Below are positions 10,401 to 20,130 of a stretch of 22,069 bases of DNA, piece by piece (within the stretch, counting starts at the first letter, position 1; each line of letters begins with the position of its first letter). Made by a program: the position numbers and the translations under genes. Origin of the DNA: Gnetum montanum (taxonomy: Eukaryota > Streptophyta > Gnetopsida > Gnetales > Gnetaceae); the NCBI GenBank assembly GCA_015680685.1, contig MNCI01023843.1, positions 1 through 22,069 on the forward strand, written 5' to 3'. The notes below the pieces were generated by a model that saw only the letters and a program-made list of their open reading frames with translations, was not told the DNA's origin and did not search any database.

Positions 10401-10861
10401 GGCATGTCTTCATATGACCACGTGAATATAGTAGCATTGTTTTGGAGCACTTGGGTTATGTTACTTTACGTCTATTGGTCTAGGAGAGAACTAACCCTAA
10501 GATTTTTATTTTTACCTTTGTGTGTAACCACAGGGACCTCGCTGAGGGGGTCCTCGGTTACATCACCAACCTCCAGATCGAGTGTTTAGGCCAGATGTTC
10601 TGGTCAGTCTGGGGATGTTTCCAAAGTTGTTATGGTTGCGTCATAAAGGGAAGGGTTTGTTCCTACTAGCGTGTGATCATATCATCTAATGATCTTCCCA
10701 TACGACCCTGTTAAGGCTAAGGGTGTGGATAAAGCTGTGTCCATTTGTGAGTGATCCTGCAAAATTGCCAAAAACGAGAGTTGTTACATCATCTTTTTTG
10801 CCAATCTGTTAAATCATAAAATTTTGTTTTTTCCTGTGTCAGAGCTGCATGTTAGAGAAGT

Positions 10862-11097
10862 TTCCAGTTTAAGGTCTTAGTGGACCATTACAAATGTGCA
10901 TAGTTTGTAAAAAGAAATGCCAAGCGAAGCTGCCTAGATGCTAGCGTATGAAACAAGGTGAAAGGTGTAACGTGGCGTGTCTAGCATGTCGAAATGGTTG
11001 GATTTGAATTTCGCACTAACCGTAGTTAATGCAGCCGAATTATGAGGTGATAAGCTATGCATTAGTTTAGGGTCATTTCAGACCGTAACTCGCATGA
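10862..11097. repeat. Dyad repeat cluster B, upstream of the antisense gene
   Basis: Two separated copies of the same motif: CCAGTTTAA with GGTC-TTAGTG-GACC near 10870-10886, and TTAGTTTAG with GGTC-ATTTCA-GACC near 11070-11086. They lie 125-340 bases before the TATA-like box of the antisense gene and just inside the 3' end of the pol intron. Confidence 0.6.
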
Positions 11098-11210
11098 TAT
11101 CTGTGACATTAATGCCCATATCCTTGCGTTTTATGTCATACTAACACACGCATTTTGGGAAAGTTCCACGTCGATCGGGCAGAAAGAATCAGTTGGTTTT
11201 GAGCATTTTG

Positions 11211-11218
11211 TTTATAAA
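11211..11218 (+). promoter_or_regulatory. TATA-like box ahead of the antisense gene
   Basis: TTTATAAA in the context TTTTGTTTATAAACCAG, 131 bases before the antisense ATG at 11349. This distance suits a start site near 11245 and a leader of about 100 bases. It lies just after two dyad repeats (cluster B). Inferred from motif and spacing only. Confidence 0.45.
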
Positions 11219-11886
11219 CCAGTGGTTCATACTCAAAACAGGTTACCGATATCGCGAATTTGGACCTGGTTATAGCGAGAAGAGAGCATGAGCGAGGCAT
11301 GAGTAGACGATTTTACAAGGACTTTATTCAATTTCGATCTTTGCAACAATGGCACCCAAGGTTAAAGGCAAGAATGCTAACTTGGCCAAGATAGATGAGA
11401 TGCAAGAGAGTGTGCAGCGGGTTTCACAGGCCAAAGTATAAGCTCTGGACGTCACCCCACTTAACTGGTAAGTCGCTGTTCACCCTTTTTTACACCATTG
11501 TCATGTTTGTTGTAGCGTCGTGGTTTTTCTATTTTAGGTTCTAATGTTGTATCATGGCACTAATGCCTATTTGTACGCACTAAACTATTGTCATGAAGGT
11601 TTAGGCAATAAGAAATAATATTGTACAGAGATAATGTATAGCATGTAGATGTAGTGTAATCAGAATTTCTGTAATAATGATATATTGTGTTGGAGTAATA
11701 CGTAGTATTTTCTTTCATCGCCATTGTCAGAGACAGACCTTGAGCTGTTTACAAGGGTTTAGGCGATTTAGGCTATGCGCCTCCGGTATATGTTGTAATT
11801 TCCCAGGAATTGTGCGAGCCCTAGTGTGGCGTAACAAATATTCATGTCTAGATTTTTTCTAATAGTAGTACATTTGTATTCTACAG

Positions 11887-12336
11887 TATTATGCTAAATC
11901 CAGTTCTAATCGTTTTGAACATCGTGGGTGTTTTGTGCTGCGTTCATGCCCCCATGGCCAATGTTCCTCTTCCTAATGCTCGTCTAAAGGAGGAGGCGGT
12001 GTGGTTCCGAAGAGGCGCGTGAGATTTTTTGCAATTTCTACTTCACAACTATAGCATAATCGTCTAGTTGCATCTACCAGGTGATGAAGCTGCAGCTATT
12101 TTAGAGATGTTATTGGTCGGTTCGACATAAAGCATCTTAGCGTTTCTATCAGATGGCGCGATTGAAACTAGGTGGGTGCAAGACCGCGAATAGAATGTCA
12201 AGGGTTTAAGGCGTTTAAACTGGATCTGGGAAATGCCCAAATTTAATTGTTATCATGCCTATAACACTCTATTCATGGCCCGCCAGCCCACAACTTGTTT
12301 CCAGAATCCACCTGTTACTGGGCATTACACAGGCGG
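11887..12336 (+). other. Exon 2 of the antisense gene
   Basis: A 150-codon exon between CTACAG and a GTAAGT donor. It contains EEAVWFRRGA, LHLPGDEAAAILEMLL and PKFNCYHAYNTLFMARQP. Four stops (12020, 12065, 12128, 12191) are all one C-to-T (or G-to-A) change from Arg, Gln or Trp. Both splice phases (2 in, 2 out) agree with its neighbours. Confidence 0.65.
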
Positions 12337-12423
12337 GTAAGTCTCACTTCATCTCGTAGTATTGTAATGCTAACTACTGTTTAGATGCGTATTAAGCGTA
12401 AAGAATTTGTGTTTTTGGCATAG

Positions 12424-12698
12424 GTTTTTTATCAATGAAAGCGGTCTTATGGGAAATAATGATACATTGTCATTGGCCGAGAGTGCTATAAGGGAATTTA
12501 CCTCTATCAGCAACATGCGGGCTACCATCATGGGACATCTGGCATTCGAGATCCCAGAATACCCTACCCATTATGCTGACTTCTTTTCTAGATGCAAGAA
12601 ACTCAGATGGCTAGATAGGGAGTGGACTCTGGACCTTCCCCTCACCGTTGCAGATGTTCAGAGGAAAATCCCTCCATTTCCTTTACCCTTCAGGCCTA
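12424..12698 (+). other. Exon 3 of the antisense gene
   Basis: A stop-free 275-base exon between TTTTTGGCATAG and CCTAGTAAGT. It reads FFINESGLMGNNDTLSLAES through RWLDREWTLDLPL to PPFPLPFRP. Having no stop in an otherwise riddled gene, it is the best-preserved exon. The flanking introns are 87 and 89 bases. Confidence 0.68.
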
Positions 12699-12787
12699 GT
12701 AAGTTTTGTCATAATAATGAATCGTGTCAATGTTGTGTGATGATGATGTGAGATTGTTTTGGTTTAACTGTGGTTTCATGTTAATAG

Positions 12788-13829
12788 TAAGGGAATCACA
12801 GGAGATTATGATCATGGCTTCAGGTCGCGAGGCTAGTAGTCTCTTCTTCTGTTATGGTGACATAAAGGAGGCACAACGTTGGCTCGGCCATAGAGTGGCC
12901 CTGATTGTAGTAACCAATAACATTCGGGAAGCTGGACGGATGGACCTTTTCTTGGCTATAACCCCTAACGCTATTGCTAGAGAAATGTTGACCCTAGTCA
13001 ACTCCTTTAGCGAGGAAGCCGAGCATCTCTGCATACGCGTGCGTAATGTGCACATAAATTTTGATATTGACGCTCAGCTGTTCGCTGATCTCTTTGGGGT
13101 CCCCTCCAATGGTTTCCCCATAGATGAAAATTTGAAGAGGAGCTCCAAGCTCCAGAAAGAGATAGAGGAGTGGCTGGGGGTTCAAAAAGAAACCAAGGGT
13201 ATCCCCGATGATAGGATTGTGTTGGAGGTTGCCCATACCATTTACCCCCTTTTTCGGGCCCGGGCCTTCCCCAAGACACTCTCACAAGGGAGATTCCTCA
13301 CCATCAAGCAGGCCTGAATCAGTATTAGAGGAGGGGACACGCTTCAATTGGGTGAGCTATTTTGCTGAAGGCTTGCGCGTTGAGATGATCAGGCTTCGCC
13401 AGAAGCTTGAAACCCATTTCAACATGCATTTTGCCTTCTTCATAGCTTACTTCCAGCGTTTTGCTGAATTTCTGGTGGTCTAGAGGAATGGGGTCTGGGT
13501 GTAACAAGATCACACCCAGATTTCCAAACCATGGATCTCCCATATTTTTGGCACTATCTAGTTGCAGGACCCTCCTAAAGGGATTGGGGAGTCATTGTTG
13601 GTAACAACTAGAAGTATGGCAGCACCTCGAACACGAGGACAAGACAGTGTGGGTGGGGCACCCCCCTCTTACACCAGTGATGTGTTGAGGGGGAAGCACC
13701 TGGCTGCTGAGATAGTGGATTCGTCAGTGACATGGAAAAAGCATCGTTTGAATGAGGGATCTTCCGAGCCAGCAGGTCATGTCGGGAGGAAAATGTAGAG
13801 CAGGTTTCAGAGGAGCAATCCTCTAAGAG
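12788..13829 (+). other. Exon 4 of the antisense gene
   Basis: The long central exon. It opens with about 175 clean codons (MASGREASSLFFCYGDIKEA, NNIREAGRMDLFLAITPN, INFDIDAQLFADLFGVPS) up to TGA 13315-13317. It then shifts by one base near 13318-13330 and continues with GLRVEMIRLRQKLETHFNMH and an Arg/Ser/Gly-rich tail. Stops at 13481, 13502, 13559 and 13796 all fit Gln. The INFD...LFGVPSNG part faintly recalls short motifs in plant transposon-borne host-like proteins, too weak to name. Confidence 0.62.
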
Positions 13830-14433
13830 GTAAGTGTGAAAATGTATTAACGATTATGGTTTGCATAAAGACACCGTTATGTAGCGTAACATTCATTGAA
13901 CGAAAAGTGCAATCCTATGTTAACTAGCAATGTTGTATGACAGTGAGGGAAAAGGTTTGCAGACTGGTTGACCCCTGAAACAAGGGCTATGGCCTTACAG
14001 TGTGGAGAAGGGGCCTTGGTCTCGGAAGAAGAGGCCCTAGTTAATAAGGCAAGGAGTGCATAGCCTCCTACGCGTGAAGAGGAAATAGCTGTGGAGGATG
14101 CTAAAGACCTTTCGGCTGGAATTAACTGAGGAAAGTGGTTTGACACTTGATAAAATTAATTTTTGTTTTATATTGGTTGTCATAATGTCTTAGTCATACC
14201 TTTTATCCTGTGTAACAGGTGACCAGAGCGTGCCCTTGACAACGGTGGCGACTCAATCCTGGGGTGAATTTCCTGATAAATTCACCTTTATGGAAGGGGT
14301 CGTCCAAGATATGATTGGTCGCTTAGAGCGAATTGATCCTGAAGTTGGTACGCTACAATAATTATGCAGAGGCTGTTTTACTTTGGCGTTATGCTACTTA
14401 ATTATGCCTAACTGTTATTTTTCATGTTATTAG

Positions 14434-15251
14434 GAGCTCGCCTCAGATAGGACCCGTCAGAGCCTGTCAATTTAAACACCGCTGAGCCCTCATCAGAAGC
14501 GACCGTTATGTCGTAAAACATTTACGATGAGATGCATAAATGTGCTTTACGCTCAACTCGCTCCTTATGGGAGTGTTAGAGTGTAAACGAGGACCTATGG
14601 AAGAGATTGCATAGGTCGGAGAAGGAAAGAATGGCTCTACGTGATGAGGTCGGGGATCTAAGATCACAGAATGAATTTCTGCAAGCCCAGGAAATGGGAG
14701 GTGAAGACTGTAGGGCAGCCGTCATTGACTACATCCATTACTAGGTTGTCGTCAGGAACAGTGGCCAAACTAGCTGTGAACTGGTTGAACAACGTATGCA
14801 GATGGACCTCCTTACTCAGAAGAACCAGGAGTAGAAGGATTATAACGCGAGTGTACAAGAGTGGGGGCAGATGCAAAAGGATCATAAACATGTTTATAAA
14901 TGGGAAAGTGCTGCCTACCATCAACATTATAGGGACTCTACTATTGAGGTTCAATCCCTTCAGCTATTTCTCGATGTTATAGGCGCTTCCAAGGCATTTT
15001 AAAAGTTCCAGGAGCAAGTGACGGTGAGTGCCTTTCCGGAAAGGGAAGTGACTCTTCTTGAAGGTGAGACCACTGTCCCTTCTTTCTTCCCTGAACCACT
15101 CCGATGGACTCCCGTGGAGAAGGGGAAGGTCAAGGATGGAACTGATCTAGGGGACGAGGTTTGGTCTGAGCTCATCAAGGATGAAATCATGCACCGTCTG
15201 TGGATTATCTTAGAACAAGTCCCCTTTGCTGTTGATGCTGGACCGTCACAG
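14434..15251 (+). other. Exon 7 of the antisense gene, probable coiled coil
   Basis: 272 codons in one frame between TTATTAG and CAGGTAAGT, with six Gln-type stops (14448, 14514, 14577, 14742, 14832, 15000). The part from about 14590 to 15020 is rich in Glu, Lys, Gln, Arg and Leu with helical periodicity (RLHRSEKERMALRDEVGDLR; QKDHKHVYKWESAAYHQHYR), which suggests a long coiled coil. After it comes a Pro-containing segment (FFPEPLRWTPVEKGK). No DNA-binding motif was recognised. Confidence 0.66.
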
Positions 15252-15330
15252 GTAAGTTGTAGTATTATTGTGTTTTTTTTATACCTAGTTTTGACAACGA
15301 TGTTAATCTATGTACCATGTCTAATCATAG

Positions 15331-15540
15331 GAACAACCTGAGGAAATTCCTTGACAGGATGAAGCTAATGAAGGTGGTGACCCTCATGGAGAGGGTTTGC
15401 AAGAAATAGAGCATATTGAAGAGGATCGCCCTTATGAATGGATTCCTCGTGCAAAGGGTGGCCTTTATGAGGATGACCTCCTCGGAGTAGAAGTTGAACT
15501 AAGGGATACAGGAGAAAATGGTAGTAAGGGAGATGCATAA
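15331..15540 (+). other. Exon 8 (last) of the antisense gene
   Basis: A 70-codon acidic exon following a phase-0 intron of 79 bases (15252-15330). It reads EQPEEIP, one Arg-type TGA at 15352-15354, then LQEIEHIEEDRPYEWIPRAK and ends at TAA 15538-15540 with a second TGA directly behind. No AATAAA was seen in the next 100 bases. Confidence 0.62.
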
Positions 15541-15719
15541 TGAGTTAACCTGGTGTTTTATTATGATGTAACGAGACAAGAGACTATATTTCTTCCTTTG
15601 TAACGTATTTGAAACAAATTTCGGTATTAATTTTAATGTTCTTTTTTATGTTTTCTCTTTATGTAAAATGTATCATAGGTTTTAACGTTATGATAAATTG
15701 TGATTAGTTTTAAAAGCGT

Positions 15720-16255
15720 AGCATCAATGTGGTTACTAGTTTGAAGCCATTACAGGCTGTTAAATTTTCCAAATGTAAAGCATAAATGACATTGCTAGTT
15801 TAAGAACATTTCGGGCCTTGTATAGTTTAAGGTCGTTTTGGGCCTCTTTTAGTAGTTTAAGGTGCCAAGCGTAAACGAATTTCTGGTACAGAGCATAAAG
15901 GAAATTCAAGTACATAACGTAAATGTCATTGCTAGTTTAAGGCCATCTCAAGCCCTGGATAGTTTAAGGCCATTTCGGGCCATTTGTTTTATTTTTTTAG
16001 TTTAAGGTATGAAGAGTAAGCGTAAATTAGATTTTGGTATAAAGCATGAATGAAATTTGTGTTCCAAGCGTAAATGGGATGTAGGTACAAAGAGTAAATG
16101 GAATTGCTAGTTTAAGGACATTTTGGGCCGTAGCTGATTTACGTGCTGCACGTAAATAGAGTCGCTAGTTTAGGACCATTTCAGGCCTTTGCGTAATTCG
16201 AGTACGAAATGTAGAAGGTTGCTAGTTTAAGGCCATTTTGGGCCTTTGCGTAATA
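15720..16255. repeat. Dyad repeat cluster C, downstream of the antisense gene
   Basis: At least eight copies beginning GCTAGTTTAA. The symmetrical core is mostly GGCC-ATTTTG-GGCC, at best AAGGCC-ATTTTG-GGCCTT near 16228-16243, and AGCC-ATTACA-GGCT near 15745. Copies are interleaved with a second word of the form AAGCGTAAATG. The array lies between the end of the antisense gene and the donor end of the pol intron. Confidence 0.68.
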
Positions 16256-16699
16256 GGAGTAAAGAAGATAGAAACGTAAAGCTAAACACAAAGGTAAGCA
16301 AAAGAATAATGAAACTAGGTTGTGAAAAGCGTAAATACATGCATAAACATAAGTATAAACAGTAAGTGTAAACAGAGTGATTGATGAGACCATAGTAGTT
16401 AGGCAACATTGTTTACTTGCTAACTATATAACTGTTTCTTAATTGCCTTCATCTTTAACGCCACGTAAGGACGGGGAGATTTATGGCCCTCCTCCTTCAC
16501 ATCGCAATCTTCCCCTGGGAATGGTAGTTCGGCCCAAGTTAGGCTATCATCAGCCACTGTTTCGGGTTGCTCAGGTATTGGGATAGGGGATTGATTCTTA
16601 GGCGTTTCGATCTCTGACCCTTGTTCTGTCTCTATGTTGTTAATAGCTTGGGGGGTTATTTCATCTCCACGGATAACCACTTCTCCTCCTGCGTAAGGC

Positions 16700-17010
16700 A
16701 AATGGATTTCCTAATGAATGGATGATAAAGCTGCCCTCAGTTGGGCTAACCAAGACCTCCGAAGAATCAAATTGAATCCAGACATTTCCTCGACCACGAT
16801 AAACGTAACCTCTGTGGGGAACTGGTCCCCTACCACAAAGTTGATATGGACAGTCCCTTTGACTTGCACCTATGCCCCATTGAACGACTTTAGGCATGAT
16901 GTCGTTGTAGGACTGATCTGATCGATCAAGCCTAATTTATCCACTATGGGATAAGGAATGACATTAGTGGCTGCCTTGTCATCTACATGTACTCTCTGGA
17001 TTCAGTGTTG
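16700..17010 (-). other. Retropepsin-like protease region of the inner element
   Basis: Aspartic protease that would cleave the polyprotein. The core reads VHVDDKAATNVIPYPIVDKLG, with a downstream hydrophobic strand (VTFIVVEEMSGFNLILRRSWL) where this family has an ILG-R-W-L type motif. The catalytic loop is expected to be D-G-G-S/A or D-T/S-G. Here the first Asp is kept but the Gly residues are replaced by Asp and Lys, changes that fit G-to-A mutation. Stops at 17004, 16872 and 16704 break it. Confidence 0.68.
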
Positions 17011-18165
17011 GCCGACCCGGATGGTGATGAACATGGGTGCTATTGTCACCTGACCCTCAGGATTTTCCTTAATGGATTTGTCATGAAAGGTCAACGGGGT
17101 GGGATCTGGATTTTTAGCGGTAGGGAGAAGCATGATGGAGTGAATTGCTTCTTCTTTTACCGACAGGCTTTCATCCATAGGTATGGATGTTAGCATGCGA
17201 ACCATGGCCTCACGATGTGTTTGCGATGTCATGAGCAAGTCATAAAAGCTCAACGTTGTATTCTTCTGTTTCAAAGCCTGTTTGACTTATGTCAGCGCAT
17301 TAAAGAGATCTTGCCCACGATCGGGTTGTTTGTCATCTTTTTCCTCTTCCATTTGCCCTAAGAGGCGAATTTCATAGGGAGGAGTGACATTTGGCTGAGG
17401 GTGACGCTTCTTTTGGCCTGGGGGAGATAATTGCTTTCGTGTAACCTCTTTGTTCTTGGCAAGTGGATCTAAAGGTACAGAAGCGAGGGGTTGAGGTTTG
17501 GGTAGCCCTAGCATAAGAGGACCCTTGGCCGCATTAACAGTAACAGTAAGAAGGTTTGACTTAGAAGATTGCCCCTGCGTAGGAGGGGCGGTTGATAGTT
17601 TTGGCACTCTGATGACTAAGGGTGCCTTAGGTGTAGGTGCGGGTTGGGCCACGACTTTAATGACTGCAGGCTATCGGGAAGCATTCTGAGATGCAGTTCG
17701 AAGGATGAAAGGGTGCCTTGTAGTGCGACTCATCGGCGCTGACGAACTTGTTGTTTGGGTCGAGTGAGGTTGCGTTCACAACACAAAAGGCTGCCTCGGC
17801 TACATCGGATCATTGCCCTCTGCCCCTACCACATTGATTGTGTACCCTACGTTTTTTGCATTCAACGGGTCTTAGTACACATGCATGGCCTGGTTTTCTG
17901 GGCGTGTCGGGCTACTGCTATCTAAGATCAAGTCACCTTGATCTATCAGACATTGGATGTCATCTTTCAATGCCTAGCAGTAGTTCGTATCATGGCCGCA
18001 CAATTGATGATAGTCATAGAATCGGTCTAGCTTAAAGTTCTTAGGCACAGGCAGTTCGTTAGGTTGGGCTAAGAAGGGATTCTTAAGCAACTCACAGTGA
18101 TGCTTGTGACGTTTCAAAGCCTCCTTGGACACCGCCTTGTGTCGGATGTGGCCAGTTTCCAATAA

Positions 18166-19107
18166 TTACTTTAGAAGTTCTGAAGGCTTCACAGGTAGGG
18201 TTGCATAATTTAAGCGATCTTTACACTCAAATTTCAGCCTTGGTTGTGGAGATGCTTCAGGGGCAAAAGAAGCTTCTTGATTGGTGCCACTCGAGTTGGT
18301 TGTCGGCTCAGTTGGCTTCACAGTTGTTTTCTTGCCATTGTTGTTCTTTTTCTTAGCCCCTTCAGCAACTTCCGTGACTGTAGTAGTCGTGGCTTTACCT
18401 TTGTCCTTATCCTTGTTGTGGACGTTTTTGTAGGCCACATATGCCAGATCTTTACTAGCCTCTGCCGCATCTTGGATGCTCTTAGTCTGAGCAAAGGCTT
18501 GGCTGAGGGAATGGAGGGCAAGGTAAGATAGCTTAGACTTGATGAAGTCGTTGACTGCTCCCTTGAAGATTGTCAATAGATGGGCATCCACAATGGGTTC
18601 ATGGATTTCGTTCAAGCTGACGCTCCACTGCTGTATGAACTTTTGGACTGACTCAAGCGGGTCTTGCTTAACCCCCATAAGCTGGTCTAGTATGACCTTT
18701 GGCTTTAAGTTGTATTTGAAGCGAGTCATAAACTGGGTTAGCAGCTCTTCCAAAGTTGAAATGGAAGCGCGTGGAAGTGCTCGATACCAATCCAAAGCTT
18801 TACCCGTTAAGGACATAGCAAAGACATGGATTATAGTATGTGGCCACTGTTGCAACAATAAGGACTCTGATCTGAAAGTGACGAGGTGGACATTGGGATC
18901 ACCTTCCCCATTGTATTTTGTGAAATGAGGAAGGGGCATCCCAAATGGCAATGATAGGACTAGGACTGCTGGACTGATAAGGTCTTCATGGTAGAAATCC
19001 AAGACTTGTACCACATTAGAACCGGTAGCCTTGAGATGCTTGACCTCTTCTGTAAGGGTCTGGATGAGCTGGAAGGCTTGGTCCAAACCCGTAGACGATG
19101 ATGTCAT
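18166..19107 (-). other. Gag capsid-like domain region of the inner element
   Basis: The longest stop-free piece of gag (313 codons). The retrotransposon gag domain lies at about residues 60-220: PHFTKYNGEGDPNVHLVTF, then a Trp-containing ALDWYRAL and TLEELLTQF. Residues 235-300 are rich in Lys, Thr and Asn, a probable nucleic-acid-binding linker before the zinc finger. The TAA just upstream at 19110-19108 is in the same frame, so this ATG is probably not the natural start. Confidence 0.82.
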
Positions 19108-20130
19108 TTATGGAATGAAAGGGGGAGCCACACCGGGTGGCGGCATAGAGGCAACAGCTTGGCCAGAAGTTGGTGCTATCGGAATAGTGCCTGTAGGCAG
19201 TTTTGCTTGTGGCATCCACCATCTGATGGTTGGTATAGATGGGGGAACCATCATCAGCTGCGCTACTGGGTATAGTGTTTGTATAGCTAGGGGCATAGGC
19301 AGTGGTCTTGCAACTGGGTTTAGCACTTGCGGGATGTGGCCTTGAAGGTGGGGGTGGTGTTGATTTTGCACAGGATGTGCAACAAGAGACATGTTGGGAA
19401 CCCACCATGTTGTGGTGGCAGGCTCTGTTGTGTGAATCAAGAGCGTAGTTGGCGTTGCAGGTATCGCATGCACATGCGGTGGCACAGGCGTAGGCACACG
19501 ATGAGGTGACTTAGGTAATCATGCTTGCTGAGGAATAACCTGTGATGGACCTTCACCTAGAAAGGTAGTCAAAGAAAGAAAATGTAAACTCAGTGAACGC
19601 AGGACTCGATCCATGTTAGCCAAAGGTGTGGTGACCATGAACAATAAATTTATACGAGACATTGTTGAGGGAGGGGCCATGGTGAAATCGGCATGATTGC
19701 CTTCCTCAGAGTGGGATTTTAGATCGTCTTGTCCATCGTGAAGTGCTTCTTCATGGAACATGGTTTCTAGTTGTTCTGGTGATGTCCTTGCCATCAACAT
19801 TTGATCTATGATCCACCTTTGCTTATCTATCATGGGTATGAAAGTTGTAGGCGTAGGAATGAGTTCCTTCCTGTTGTAGTACATGAGCTCGTACTCTCAT
19901 TTTTCCTTGAGTTCTTGTGGATACATAGGTAAATTTGCCGCTAGCTTAGCGCAGAGGAAATTGTAGTGTTCCCTGCACTAAGCTTGTCCCTCAGGCTCCT
20001 TATTTTGTAGCCTAAGGGAGCGGCATGGTCGCACTAGACTAGATGGTTGCTCGACCACAGGAGGCATAACGTGCAGAGTCCAAGGGTTTTCGAGATTGAC
20101 AATGTCAATGGCTATGGTTGATGTAACCAT

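Larger units (their letters stand above)
7277..10756 (-). pseudogene. pol: RT / RNase H / archaeal-type RNase H / integrase, second exon of the inner pol
   Basis: A single frame of 1,160 codons from a likely splice acceptor at 10757/10756 to a natural-looking TGA at 7279-7277, with no frameshift. It begins with about 150 codons of linker, followed by RT, a first RNase H, a second RNase H and integrase. Ten internal stops were counted, at minus-strand codons beginning 10684, 10606, 10588, 10474, 10468, 9814, 9403, 8032, 7639 and 7399. Eight fit Gln or Arg with one C-to-T change. The stops at 8032 and 7399 sit at Trp positions and fit G-to-A. Domain features are listed separately. The C-terminus, ending YLYLKRYYI, resembles the usual end of Tat-type pol. 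Confidence 0.88.
11349..15540 (+). pseudogene. Antisense spliced gene of about eight exons inside the pol intron, unrecognised product
   Basis: Opposite to gag-pol, the + strand reads as a spliced gene. Suggested exons: 11349-11467, 11887-12336, 12424-12698, 12788-13829, 13944 to about 14137, 14219-14347, 14434-15251 and 15331-15540. Donors are mostly GTAAGT and most introns are 79-114 bases. Phases match at junctions 1-2, 2-3, 3-4, 6-7 and 7-8; 4-5 and 5-6 do not keep frame. The start has a good context (ACAATGGC). The N-terminal half looks globular; exon 7 looks like long helical coiled coil; the end is acidic. About twenty in-frame stops are Gln- or Arg-type C-to-T changes, and one frameshift lies near 13318-13330. 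Extra antisense ORFs are known in some Tat elements, usually after pol. I cannot assign a family, and no transposase or RT motif is visible. Confidence 0.72.
10757..16416 (-). other. Probable 5.66 kb intron between protease and RT
   Basis: On the minus strand the donor is CAA followed by GTAAAC at 16416. The acceptor is a T-rich tract ending GGCAATTTTGCAG at 10757, with a TAACAAC branch-like sequence about 30 bases upstream. Both ends are in phase 0, so splicing would join gag-protease in frame to the RT exon, and the RT frame is protein-like right up to the acceptor. Ogre elements are known to carry an intron at this place. What is odd is the size and the content: an antisense spliced gene and two repeat clusters. 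Confidence 0.66.
16417..20130 (-). pseudogene. gag-pro: gag-protease polyprotein, first exon of the inner element
   Basis: One frame of about 1,238 codons runs from ATG 20130 to a likely splice donor at 16417/16416 with no frameshift. Order: an N-terminal extension of about 340 codons, including a Pro-rich part (around 19497-19111); the capsid-like domain (19107 to about 18450, with FTKYNGEGDP, ALDWYRALP and QFMTRFKYN); a Lys-rich stretch; a zinc-finger-like FYDYHQLCGHDTNYC near 18010, whose usual first Cys is Tyr; a linker; and a retropepsin-like region (about 17000-16700). Fifteen in-frame stops were counted, at minus-strand codons beginning 19980, 19899, 19521, 19110, 18168, 17976, 17874, 17802, 17778, 17673, 17289, 17004, 16872, 16704 and 16422. 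Fourteen fit Gln or Arg codons changed by one C-to-T; 19899 fits Trp by G-to-A. No stop separates gag from protease by frameshift, so a single polyprotein is inferred. Confidence 0.85.

Noticed and set aside
12852-13285. Minus-strand open frames under exon 4 of the antisense gene
   Set aside because: Shadows of the + strand exon, which has far better codon and protein character and matching splice phases.
11349-15540. The idea that the antisense gene is an independent DNA transposon nested in the inner element
   Set aside because: No terminal inverted repeats, target duplication or transposase motif was found at its edges, and the dyad repeats around it also occur after integrase, tying it to the element. 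Not fully excluded.
16181-16409. Tyr/Leu-rich minus-strand open frames next to repeat cluster C
   Set aside because: They read through the repeat array and the intron donor, with no start context; explained by the repeats.
18244-18928. + strand open frames opposite gag
   Set aside because: Shadows of the capsid-coding minus strand.
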